NCBI GenBank assembly: GCA_051453625.1
Contig: JBOZIK010000001.1
Location: 71,804,881 to 71,868,880 of the forward strand
Source of the DNA: Welwitschia mirabilis
Lineage: Eukaryota > Gnetophyta > Gnetopsida > Welwitschiales
DNA: 64,000 bases
Reading direction: 5' to 3'
Shown here: in pieces, positions 49,770 through 60,537 of the stretch
Numbering within the stretch: the first letter of the stretch is position 1
Layout of the letters: each line of letters opens with the position of its first letter
Position numbers and translations under genes: made by a program
The notes under the pieces: model-generated
What the model was told of the DNA's origin: nothing
Seen by the model: only the letters and a program-made list of their open reading frames with translations
Database searches by the model: none

Positions 49770-50689
49770 TAAACTCCTTAGTTACTTGGCCATATTCATC
49801 CATTAGTAATCCACCATTACCAAGCACAAGAGACCTCCTAATATCTCACTATAATGTCTTGGTGGGTGCTAATGGGAGTGGAATATATTATAATAAAATG
49901 TCATTTTAGGAAAATCATGCAAAAATATGATTAACATACACACATGCATATACACAAATACATACTATTTCAGTAAGCTACCTCACAACTACTCCTTTCA
50001 TAAATAACATAATAAATCTAATAATATATAAATATAAAAGAGTAAAGATAATACTCCTTGTGCCACTAATTAAGTTACCAGTCTCAATAGAATTAGCTCA
50101 ATCGAAGTCAAAGAATAAATATTGCTAATTGAATGCCTAATTATTTTAATAAGCATCATGGAAAAACTCCAAATTATTATATCATTTTTTATGTAAGATA
50201 ATAATAATTACCTAAAACATATAATTCATATTCCTAAATATGTAAGAAAATACATATAATGATACATACTTGAAAAGCATTAAGAATACTAAAATTAACT
50301 ATAATCATTGAAGTATGCTTAAACCTGCATCATTTTATAACTATACCATACATACTTTAATTGCATTAAATCATACTAAAGAAAACATGATTATTAGTTA
50401 ATACATCCAACAACATCTAACATTCCTTATAAATCAAATAGTAAGTAACTAAGTATAAGAACGTATTCAATTAAAATAATTATAATAATAACATTATCGA
50501 AGAAGCCAAAGAAGAATCTTTAGTCTAATCTAAATATTTATTTTCATAAACATCATCATCTTAGAAAAAGTGCTATAAAATAATCATGCTTCTATTAAAC
50601 TTAAACATAAAATGGTTGTAACAGAACTTTTATGTACATTTTTTCAATAAAACGGTGTCATTTCCTTTATATGATACTTGTTTTTCTAA
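49019..50689 (-). mobile_element. array LTR 7, truncated right end of the array
   Basis: It opens TGTCACGACCCAG and follows the standard LTR order until CTTGTTTTTCTAA at 50689, where the bracket repeat begins abruptly. About 2.2 kb is missing. A 9-N gap lies at 49441. Confidence 0.75.
49702..49768. repeat. (GT)n microsatellite in LTR 7
   Basis: About 67 bp of pure GT at the same LTR position as the tracts in LTRs 1, 4 and 5. It creates open frames of Val-Cys or Thr-His repeats that are not genes. Confidence 0.95.
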
Positions 50690-51879
50690 AGTAATCCTAC
50701 ATCACCAAGCATTAGAGATACTTTATATCTCACTCTAACATCTTGGTGGGAGCTAATGGAAGGAAATAATATTTTATAACATAATTCTATAAAAGCCATA
50801 AATAGATTCTTATGCACTTATATGAAGTAAAAGAAAAGTATCTCCTTTCACAAGAGAGAAAAAGATATCTATATATAGATAAACAAAGGCACNNNNNNNN
50901 NNNNNNNNNNNNNNNNNNNNNNNNNNNNNNNNNNNNNNNNNNNNNNNNNNNNNNNNNNNNNNNNNNNNNNNNNNNNNNNNNNNNNNNNNNNNTTTATATA
51001 TAGATAATAAAAGGCACATAGCTCAAGATTACAAGATCACATGATTTTACATTTATAAGTGGGATGAGTAATAAGTGACATTGGAGTACAAAAACAAATC
51101 ATATTTATGTCTCATACACCTAACTAAGATGAGTAATCTTATTGCTTTAATTAGCAAAATTAATTACATGCATCATTTCCTCATGTTAGCACTTTTAATA
51201 CTTCATACTAGCACTTTTAATCCTTCATAGGTTTGTAAGTAAGCTTAATTCATTCGAGACATGCATCAAAAGAACAAATGCACAAATCTCAAAATTATCA
51301 TGTGGCATAATCAAATAAACTCTTCAATTTTAATGAATAAAGAAATGATTATGTTATCAACAAAATTCTCTTATACATCTCAAGAACATAAAAGCCATGA
51401 TAGAGTAAATCCACTCATTTATCATTCTTAGTTCTAGGTAAGAGAGCATGTACTTGTTTAATTGCTTATTTGTTTTAAAATGCATAAAATCTATCAATCA
51501 CATTACATAAGGAAGAAAATGTTTATTCATAATATAGTGCACATATCACATTTATGGAGAATCTAAATGAGTAAATAATATGCAAAATATATTACTACGT
51601 CCTCTTGAAATTTTTAATTTATCAGTTTTATCATGTGATTTTAATTCCTTACATAATGGAATTATGTAATTTTACATGTTTTGATAAATTTTTCCATAAA
51701 ACGTTGTAACATAATTTTTGTCATTTTCATGGTAAATTATAAAGATTAGAAACTAAGTATAATTTCAAAATGATATCTTATTTAATAAGGAACTTAAATA
51801 AGGATAATTATCATTTGATTGAAAACTTAATATCCTTATTATTTAAGTAAAGAAGGTTTACAAAATATGGGATATGACA
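50690..51879. repeat. bracket repeat, right copy
   Basis: It matches 19274-20131 in the same orientation from about 50853, and ends GGGATATGACA at 51879. Its first ~110 bp (GTAATCCTACATCACCAAGC to TTTTATAAC) resembles a module inside every array LTR except 4. Contains a 100-N gap at 50893. Likely an LTR of another family. Confidence 0.7.
50867..51020. other. 100-N gap with repeated flank
   Basis: TATATATAGATAAACAAAGG before the gap (50893-50992) and TATATATAGATAATAAAAGG after it are near copies, each followed by CAC. The left copy of this repeat has the phrase once, so the contigs probably overlap and the gap is artificial. Confidence 0.8.
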
Positions 51880-53369
51880 CCTTTAATTAATTTATTTTAA
51901 TTTTGAACATTTAGTTTGATAAACTTATTTTAGGGGATATTATGACTTCTTTAAAGCTTCTAAAAGGTTCTACATTCCCTTTTTGGATTTTATACTCTTC
52001 CTTTCTCTCTCTTGATTTTGTTTTTTCCTTTCTTATGGTTAAAATATCATGAAATTAACTAATATTTACTTTGATTGCATAAATATTTAAATGTTGATTT
52101 TTAGTAAGTACTTGTTGAAGAATAAGTTGATTTAGATGTTACATCACTTGTATAACTTTTTTAATGCTTAGGTAAGAGTTATGTTCAAAGTTAAATACAT
52201 TGGAATTTAGTGCAAATATTGTTAGCATCAATTGGTTTACTATGTTATTTTGAAGAATTATGTTTTATTATCTTTTGATTCTAATTTGTTTAACAATTAT
52301 TATAGAATTAATTCATATGCATCAATTTTATATGGTTTAAAGTAATAAACCTTTTCAAAAAAATCATTTTTGCATAAAGAATGATTTGAATAGTATTTAT
52401 TATGTTAATGATCTTAATTATGTTTTTGAGTCATAAATTATTTTTAAAGAGAGTTAATTTTTATAAAATATTATTTCTTTTTTATTTAATGTATTTTTGT
52501 TTTTACATCTTATGAAATCTTATTCTTTTACACATTTAGTTCTTAATGTTAATTACTTGTCATGTATGGTAATGACTTGTATGTTACTTAGAAATATGAA
52601 ATATTTGTTTTGTCATGTAAAATGATAATTTGATAAAGTAATGTATAATATTTTCAAAATAATCTATGTCAATTATCTATCAATTTGATGCTTGTGTGCT
52701 TTCACTATATATGCAATTGTACTTAAGATATTTACTTATGCTTTATTATGAACTATTTATGCTTGATTTCCTTTTTCTAAGTTAAATTATCATGTTAAGT
52801 ATATAAATATTTTTATGAAAATACAAATCTTGATCTCTGGGTGTTAAAAATTAAGTTGTTAGCACTATTAGTGGAAGAACTTATCATTTTTACATATATG
52901 AAATATTGTACTTGTCTTTCTTAATAGGCGTACACTTATGATAGTTGCTTTGTTTTCATGTGCTTTCTTTATTACAAATGCATTGATAACCCAATGAGAA
53001 CTATATTAGTTAGAAAACCTTCTAGATGAACATGTTATAACATTACTTCCTTTTTGTGCATCTCATTTGTTATCTTTTATACTATGCATTGGTGAGTAAA
53101 TCTTGGATTCAAAGAGGAAAACATTTGGAAAGATTGCATAGTTATGACTATCATAGCTAAATCCTCCTTTTTTACCTTTATTATCATCATCAAATTTTTA
53201 AGATTTTGATTACCTTGCTAAAATCTTAAATTTGCATGATTTTTAAATTGTTACCTAAGATAGTAATACTTAATTTTTCAATTTTTAACCTATTCTCATT
53301 TAAATTTTTAAGGCTGAAAAAATCATTCATCTATTTCTTACACACTTGGTATCATAAGTTTCATCAAAA
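51880..53369. other. A+T-rich region before the second gag, nothing firm
   Basis: No PBS matching the Athila type or iMet type was found with confidence (GGTATCATAAG near 53350 is weak). The region is where the 5' LTR and leader of the downstream element should be, but no LTR boundary can be set from one copy. Confidence 0.4.
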
Positions 53370-53960
53370 AGCTTAAGGATTTTCCTATTTTTCATGGTTT
53401 AAATCATGAGGAACCTAATGAGTTTCTTGAAGAATTCAATTTATTTTGTAGTATTACATCTCAAGTTCATTCTAAATGTAGCCAAATTAGTAATTATACC
53501 TCTTCTTTTAAAATATAGGGATAGACATTGGCTTAGGATTGTTTATAATAATGAGGATCTTCTAAATATTATAAATGTTAAAGAATATTTCATTAAGAAT
53601 TTTTATCATTACTTGCATTAATTAGATGAAAGAACTTATTATTAGCTTCAAGCAATATTCTAGTAAATCTTACTTCAAATCTTTTGAATGTTTTAAAGAT
53701 TTGTTTTTTAAAAATCCCAAACATAGCTTTAAATTTTGGAAATTTAATTAGTTTTTCTAAGAAGGTATAAATAAGAAAACTAGAAAGATGGTAAAAACTT
53801 TATCTTAAAACAAATTACTAACTTCTATTCTTGATAAATCTGGAATGAATTGGAAGAAAAGGTAGAAGTAACACAGAGGTGGAAAAATGTTGAAAATGAT
53901 CATGTGAAAAGTAAGATTATCTTGAATGATATTGTAAATAAGGAAAAATAAAATAATAAA
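53370..53960 (+). pseudogene. Athila/Tat-like gag fragment
   Basis: The plus-strand frame at 53370 reads IKKLKDFPIFHGLNHEEPNE and LEEFNLFC, the FHGL..EDP..HL.EF..C signature of OTA-type gag. In a second frame follow LLLKYRDRHWLRIVYNN and VKEYFIKNFY (53490-53610), and then FKNPKHSFKFWKFN and EGINKKTRKMV (53706-53790). These are the successive helices of the same capsid domain, split by frameshifts and stops. The different wording from the gag at 15759 shows a distinct lineage or element. Confidence 0.75.
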
Positions 53961-54299
53961 TTAATAAATAAAATAAGAAATTAATAAATTAGATGAAATT
54001 TTTTTAATTCAATTAGAAAATCTTAATTAGGATAAGAGAAGTTTAGGAAAAATCTAAATTAGTCTTCACTGAGTTCATCTTTTTATGAGTTGTATTAACT
54101 AGAGGGTTATTTCATTAAATCATTTTAAAATTTTAAGATAGCATAGAGTGATTTGCATCATTAGCTATCTAAAGATGATGCCTTTAATTAAAATTATCAT
54201 TCTAATATTATTTTTATTATATGTTTTTATGTTAAAATTTTGAATTATACTTTTACGAAAATAAAAGCAAATATATCTTTTAATGATGTTTTTACTACA

Positions 54300-54693
54300 A
54301 CCATGTTACTAATGATAATTTAAAATCTCTACCTGATCATTTAGAGTATATTTTTTAATTAGTAATTATCCTAAACATATTATTGCTACTATATCTCTTA
54401 GTTATTTTCAAGAAAAAGAACTTACTAACTTATTACTTAAAAGCTCTCAAGCCTTTATCTAATCGTATCAGGATTTATTTAATATTTATTAATTTATTTA
54501 TTCATGTAATATCTATGTAGGACTTGATACAAAACTTCTTGGTCAACCTTGATGGTGATTTAGTACAAATATTAGGAATATTTCTAAAGATGAGATCATG
54601 AAACTTTGAAAAGATAATATCATATACCCTATTGCAGATAGTAAATGAATGAATCCTGTAAAGTTATTCCAAAAAGGAATGTAAATTAATAAT
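54300..54693 (+). pseudogene. Athila/Tat-like reverse transcriptase, N-terminal part
   Basis: It reads LKSLPDHLEYIF, then SYFQEKELTNLLLKSSQAF, and after stops NIIYPIADSK near 54625. This matches the linker between protease and RT and the RT entry (LK.LP.HL.Y, I..SL...QE..LL..L, IYPI.DS.W). The reading stops at 54693, where an insertion begins, and resumes at 60538. Confidence 0.75.
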
Positions 54694-55438
54694 TGTCACA
54701 TCCACGTTTTTAACTTATTTTAAAAAAATTCATAAAGATTTAGTTTAATGCATTATTTAGAAAGATTTAAATATTTTTAAATCTCTAATTGATCTGAATA
54801 TTATGTTTTTGATATGCTGTTATATTAAATTGTGTCTTAAGTTCCTTTTATCTTGATTAAAAATCTTACTTATATTTTTCAAGAATGTTCTTGTAGTGGT
54901 GATGATTTCATTTAGCTTCATCTTGTTGCATTTTCCTGAAATTTATGCATTTAAATGTAAATTGTTGAGGCTTGCTATTTATTTTTCCTTATTATTGTGA
55001 TTAAATATGAGGCATTATTTTTATTATTAAAAGCACCAAGTGGCCAGGAAAGCCTTTATGAGATGTTATCAAACTCCCTTTTTCATTGGCTCATGATTGT
55101 GTCCTTTCATATTCTTAAGTCTTATCACCCTATTCCTATTCTCTCTCTTTAAGTTGATTTCTTTCTCCTTCAAGTCTAGTTTATATTCTGAAACAACCTC
55201 ACCTTGAAATCTTAGAGCTTAGAAGGTCTAGGATCCTTGTAACTTAGATATTCAAACACCTCAAACATATAGGGGTATGGTTCTATACTTTTGTATTTCC
55301 TTGATGGTTTTTTCTTATGCATTTATTTATTGAGATTGACATGAATATATTTTTATATATCAAATGTTAAATCATGTGTTGCTTGAATAAGATAAAATTC
55401 ATAATCATGCATGTTTCATCTTCATTTACCTTTTTTTC

Positions 55439-55938
55439 TTGATATCTTGAGGTTATTTTCTTAGTATGAGATGGAAAATTGTGATTAATCCCTATCATAT
55501 CCATCTTATCATCTTGAGGTTATTTNNNNNNNNNNNNNNNNNNNNNNNNNNNNNNNNNNNNNNNNNNNNNNNNNNNNNNNNNNNNNNNNNNNNNNNNNNN
55601 NNNNNNNNNNNNNNNNNNNNNNNNNNNNNNNNNNNNNNNNNNNNNNNNNNNNNNNNNNNNNNNNNNNNNNNNNNNNNNNNNNNNNNNNNNNNNNNNNNNN
55701 NNNNNNNNNNNNNNNNNNNNNNNNNNNNNNNNNNNNNNNNNNNNNNNNNNNNNNNNNNNNNNNNNNNNNNNNNNNNNNNNNNNNNNNNNNNNNNNNNNNN
55801 NNNNNNNNNNNNNNNNNNNNNNNNNNNNNNNNNNNNNNNNNNNNNNNNNNNNNNNNNNNNNNNNNNNNNNNNNNNNNNNNNNNNNNNNNNNNNNNNNNNN
55901 NNNNNNNNNNNNNNNNNNNNNNNNNNNNNNNNNNNNNN
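55439..55938. other. short repeat running into a 413-N gap
   Basis: CTTGATATCTTGAGGTTATTT at 55439 and a near copy ending at 55525 are 66 bp apart, and the gap begins exactly at the end of the second copy. A collapsed ~66-bp tandem repeat is possible. Confidence 0.5.
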
Positions 55939-56196
55939 TTCATAGATCACTAAACAAGGCAATGAAGTAATTGAGATATTTAATATATGTAGTATTATCG
56001 TTTATAACCATAAGGTCAGTATCTATATTATATCTTAATTCTTTAAAGTCTTGATTTGTTATTTCTATCTTATCTCTTATACATTCTTATCACATTACCT
56101 ATTCTTACCTAGACCATACTAGAAGCTATGATATTTTCATAGTTCTCATTCCATACTTTTATGTGATAGGTGGAAATTTTGGAGTAAATGCTAAAA

Positions 56197-56714
56197 NNNN
56201 NNNNNNNNNNNNNNNNNNNNNNNNNNNNNNNNNNNNNNNNNNNNNNNNNNNNNNNNNNNNNNNNNNNNNNNNNNNNNNNNNNNNNNNNNNNNNNNNNNNN
56301 NNNNNNNNNNNNNNNNNNNNNNNNNNNNNNNNNNNNNNNNNNNNNNNNNNNNNNNNNNNNNNNNNNNNNNNNNNNNNNNNNNNNNNNNNNNNNNNNNNNN
56401 NNNNNNNNNNNNNNNNNNNNNNNNNNNNNNNNNNNNNNNNNNNNNNNNNNNNNNNNNNNNNNNNNNNNNNNNNNNNNNNNNNNNNNNNNNNNNNNNNNNN
56501 NNNNNNNNNNNNNNNNNNNNNNNNNNNNNNNNNNNNNNNNNNNNNNNNNNNNNNNNNNNNNNNNNNNNNNNNNNNNNNNNNNNNNNNNNNNNNNNNNNNN
56601 NNNNNNNNNNNNNNNNNNNNNNNNNNNNNNNNNNNNNNNNNNNNNNNNNNNNNNNNNNNNNNNNNNNNNNNNNNNNNNNNNNNNNNNNNNNNNNNNNNNN
56701 NNNNNNNNNNNNNN
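56197..56714. other. assembly gap (518 N)
   Basis: It interrupts the nested insertion just before the LINE fragment, and may hide the LINE 3' end. Confidence 0.95.
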
Positions 56715-57560
56715 GCTATCCTAAGAAGAAACCATCTTCCTTGATAAGTTCTTCAGTTTTGCGATCTGAGTTGCATAGACAGCTTCTCTATGGATGAAAC
56801 AAAGGAGTATGAAAATCATAGGAAGTCTGCAAATCAATAATTAGAGGGAGGTTTTAACAAACTACTCATCCTTAAAACTAGTGAAATCAACAGAAGAGCT
56901 ACCGACTAAGACATTACAAGATAGGTAATGCATTAATCATAGGCTAGATTTATAACTACCCATAGTTTCAGAACTAGCAGATGCCTAAAACAAGGGATTC
57001 TATTATCATACACAGGAATTGCCAAGAAGATCTTCTTCTAATATCTTGAAAATTAGATGAATCTTAAAAGATCCAAGCACCTAAACTTTTAACCCAAGAT
57101 TGTTGATTACTTTTGCTTCTTATACATCAATAATAGAGTGTAGATTGAAGCAGAGTATAGACTATTGAATAACTTTAATCTCCTTACCTTTGCCAAAGTC
57201 TGCCTACTATCAGATTGAAACATTTAGACTTCTTCCCAAAAATTGAGAGGAGATGCCTAAATCTTGGAATAAAGAATGACTTTTCTGAGAATCTTTTAGC
57301 TTCTGAATAGAAGATATTTTGATTAAAAGTTGCATCTTAATTTATTTAATGATTGCAGGATAACAAATCTTTCTGCTTGAAGATTTTTGCATTTCTACCT
57401 TGCCAAACATAATAAATGCATGTAGAGTATAGGAATTTAGTGATGATATGTTGGAAGGACTTGGACCTTAATCTCTATTTTATCCAGCTGATCAAAGCAT
57501 TTCAAGAGCCTACTAGAGGATGAAGATGAATTAGAATCATTGTATGATACCTTGAAAATG
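56715..57560 (-). pseudogene. LINE ORF2 C-terminal fragment
   Basis: On the minus strand near 57410-57340 a frame reads IYYVWQGRNAKIFKQKD, the W..RN..IF signature found after the zf-RVT zinc finger in plant LINEs. Short open runs continue downstream (NIFYSEAKRF). No RT motif is present, so only the 3' end of a 5'-truncated copy was inserted, which is common for LINEs. It differs from the LINE at 680-4630. Confidence 0.5.
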
Positions 57561-59040
57561 TATGGAATGGTAATTTTAAAATATCTTTTCTTGAATTATC
57601 TTTTTAAAAGCATGAAGTGGGCAATTTATTTATGCATCAATTACAAAATTTTCTTGAAAATTTATAGTCTATAAGTGAGTGTTAAATATTAGTATTATGC
57701 CTTGATTGTAGTAATAAGATTTATTTAATATTATTAATTTAACAAGTAAGAAACATAAGTTTCCCTCCTTACCATTTATAATAAATAAATCTATTAAGGG
57801 GTACTAGTAATTATTTAAATACTAACTTAATTAAATAAGTCTTAAAGACATTAAAAATTATTTAATAAATGTTATAAATAAATATGACAAGGGGCATTAG
57901 TTTGAGGGTTCATTAGTTCTAGGCAAAAATTAATGTGGTTGTTTCTTGAAACCTATAGTCTCAATGTGAATTTGAAATAGGGAATTATGCCTCAAGTGTA
58001 GAATTTAATGTCTATAAAATCTTAAGAAAGAGTTATGTGCCTCTTTCCTCCTCTCAAAAATTATTTTAATGTTATAATAAATAGTCTTAACAAGGGCATT
58101 ACTAATTATTTAAAATGCTAATTTAAATGACTATATTAAAAAGCATTAATAAATAATTAATGCTATCATAATATTTTTAAGGCATTGAAAAATAGCATCA
58201 TAAAATTAGACTTTGAAGAGGCACTCATAATGAAGATAATAATCTAAAATCTTAAAAAACATCCTAATAATTTAATAAATGCTAATAAGGTAACCGCAAA
58301 AGGGGTAGGACATATAAAACCTCCAAACTTGAACCACTAACCTCTTTCTTACTTTCGTACACTACTACTATTACACCAACCATGCAATTGGGATTAAAAC
58401 ATGAAAATTAGTTACTTATGAATCTAGGCGTTAAGAAAGGATTGATCTATTAAGTGAATAACATATTTACTCCCATGCATAAGTAGCTAATATAGGCATT
58501 GATGATATCACTATGGTAGATGATGTAAAGGAGGATTTAATGCCATTCTTGCATATTGAATAATAGGTAGGGCATCACAAGAAATTAAATCAACATTGGT
58601 TAAGGGAGAATTATCGTTATTTTTTTGAGAGAGGACTAAACCATCTTATATCTCCTATTAAATAAGGTGTACAAATGTAATGAACACCACAAGTTTTAAA
58701 TTGTATGCCATGTGTTATCACCTCAATCCATGTAGTACACAAATTTAATAGGACTAGGAAAGAAGTTTAGCTTCTTTGATTTTTTTATAACATCTTGCAA
58801 CTGTCCCTGAATCAAGTGATGTAGATAATGCAGATCTTGAGTTAACAGTAATATCCCAATCAATGTAGATTATTGTCCCTATTATCTAATGCCACAAGGA
58901 CGTTATAAGTAAGAATCCATCACTGTCCTCATTACCATTTAAGTTGCACAGTCAATCATTGTAATAATGTTAATGTACGAGATTTAATCACTACCTCATC
59001 ATTGTATTTCCCAATCCTTTTCTACTAAATTTATTCTCCT
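57561..59040. other. A+T-rich part of the nested insertion
   Basis: No gene or element boundary recognised. It consists of short A+T-rich runs with TAATTATTTAA-like words recurring between 57800 and 58270. Confidence 0.45.
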
Positions 59041-59770
59041 CCTACCCTCTATATATGGCTTCTGATGTCTACTAGAAAACCACTGTTAAAGACTAACATT
59101 TTCCTCATGGTGTTGTGTGTTTGTGCACAATCCCCATTGAGCTACTCTCATTTGGGCATGTGATCTTTTATTATCTTCATAAAAGAGAGCATCCTTTTCC
59201 CCCTTCCCCTCCTTTCACATGTCACCTTATTTATCAATCATTACTTAAACAAATTTCATCACTTTTATGTGCATCATCTAGACTACACAACCCTCTCCAT
59301 TTAGTGTTTATTTCTTCTGTGCTCTTTTCCTTTATGACTCACCCATCTTTGTTCATATGTTATGATGAAGATGACAGTGTAGTATTCATCTCTTCATCAC
59401 TAATGTTTTTTGATGATTAGCCTATGTAAAAGCCTTCCCTCTCTTTTGCGTCTATCACACTTATGTAATAGGTTTTTTAATCACTACTAGCATGCCTCCA
59501 TTTTTCTTTGCTCTATGTCACCCTTCTTATTATGTACATAGAATAAAACTTGATTTTCCATCTACATCTATTAATTTCTTTACTCTGCCTCTCTTCTCCC
59601 ACTATGTGTGCACTCTTGTGATGTGGATTACTATCAAACTACCTCTTTTCTCCTCCATGGTAAAGTTTCTTGCGGTCTCAGCCTGTGTAAGCCAATATCA
59701 TATAGAGTTTCTTAGTGAAACAACCCTTTTGTTGCCACTGTTAACTACTTGTTAACACCTCCCCTCCTCA
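59041..59770. other. G+C-richer block with TATA-like box, no gene recognised
   Basis: CTCTATATATGGC (59048) is a good plant TATA box. It precedes a C+T-rich stretch with two open frames, 59115-59420 (101 codons) and 59492-59755 (87 codons). Neither shows a domain, and both are rich in Ser, Leu, Phe and His as expected from pyrimidine bias. In context this may be the U3-R region of the surrounding LTR-like insertion. Confidence 0.4.
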
Positions 59771-60477
59771 TGTTATTAAGCCATCCATGTTCTACCAAGT
59801 TTGATTTCTCAGAATGGTTATAATGGTTTAGGTACTATCTCTTTCCTTTGTTGTTTTCTTTTCAAAAACTCTTCAGATAATACAACTAGAGAAAATGGTT
59901 ATTGAATAAGACTTTAAAATAAAGTTCTAAGGATCAAAATATTGTTAATTTATTTTTCTTATTAAAATGTATAAATTGATAACTTGTAATTGTATCTAGC
60001 CCTTAGCCTCTAACCTCATTCATAGCAACACTAATATCTAGTCTAATGTTAAAGAGTATCTTATTAAAAATTATGCAAAGATTACTTATGTCCTCATATA
60101 CTGAGAGGTGCATGTACTCTAAGGTTTGTTAGCAAAATTATAAAATTTTAATTAAGTTCTTGACTATGAAGTTCTAAGATCAAATCTTAGAAAATTAATT
60201 GAGAATCGTATTCCTAAGAAGACCATTGAGTTAGTCTCGAGTATCAAATTTAATTATCCTAATTGAATTAAAAACTTATTTTTCACTCTAGTTAAATATT
60301 CCTTGGTTATGACTAGGAGAACATTTCCTACTAAAATGCCCCTAAATAAGGATTCCTTGGTCATACTTTTTATATGTATAAATAATTTGAGACTTACATC
60401 TTTAATGGATTTTAAATGGATAATTAAGCCTTGCTTCATCTCCCAACTCTAGTTGTTTATTCCTACTTTTTATTTTA
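59771..60477. other. right part of the nested insertion, no gene
   Basis: A+T-rich, no supported frame. The minus-strand open frame at 60254-60439 has no recognisable domain. Confidence 0.4.
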
Positions 60478-60537
60478 GGTATCAGAGCATTAGAGTGACT
60501 TTTCAAGTTTTTAACATTAGAAATTTGGAGTGTTACA

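Larger units (their letters stand above)
20560..50689 (-). mobile_element. tandem array of a giant-LTR, minimal-internal retroelement
   Basis: Six internal domains of 184, 185, 185, 185, 184 and 179 bp alternate with LTRs. On the minus strand each internal domain starts with a PBS directly after an LTR ending in TGACA (or a decayed form). Each ends with a purine tract directly before an LTR starting TGTAATAACCC or TGTAACACCCC. LTR lengths without N are 3811, 4030, 3918, 3920 and 3924 bp for the first five. No gag or pol motif occurs, so the family is non-autonomous. Shared LTRs imply head-to-tail amplification by unequal recombination or template switching. Tandem arrays of small TRIM elements are known in plants; the combination of ~3.9-kb LTRs with ~0.18-kb interiors is the odd part. 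Confidence 0.8.
54694..60537 (+). mobile_element. 5.8-kb TG...CA insertion within reverse transcriptase, LTR-like
   Basis: It opens TGTCACATCCACG and closes GGAGTGTTACA, and the RT reading frame matches on both outer sides. The flanking pentamers are ATAAT and AAAAT, a possible worn target-site duplication. Two sized gaps (55526-55938, 56197-56714) lie inside. No gag or pol of its own was found, which suits a very long solo LTR. GGTATCAGAGC, an iMet PBS-like string, lies at 60478-60488, only 49 bp from the right end, which is unusual for a solo LTR. Strand is assigned only by that string. Confidence 0.65.

Noticed and set aside
49627-49909. 66- and 88-codon frames with Val-Cys or Thr-His repeats
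   Set aside because: They are translations of the (GT)n microsatellite.
20560-50689. CRISPR-like or satellite interpretation of the array
   Set aside because: The period is ~4 kb with PBS and PPT signals and plant retroelement context, so an LTR element array fits better than a satellite, and CRISPR is excluded.
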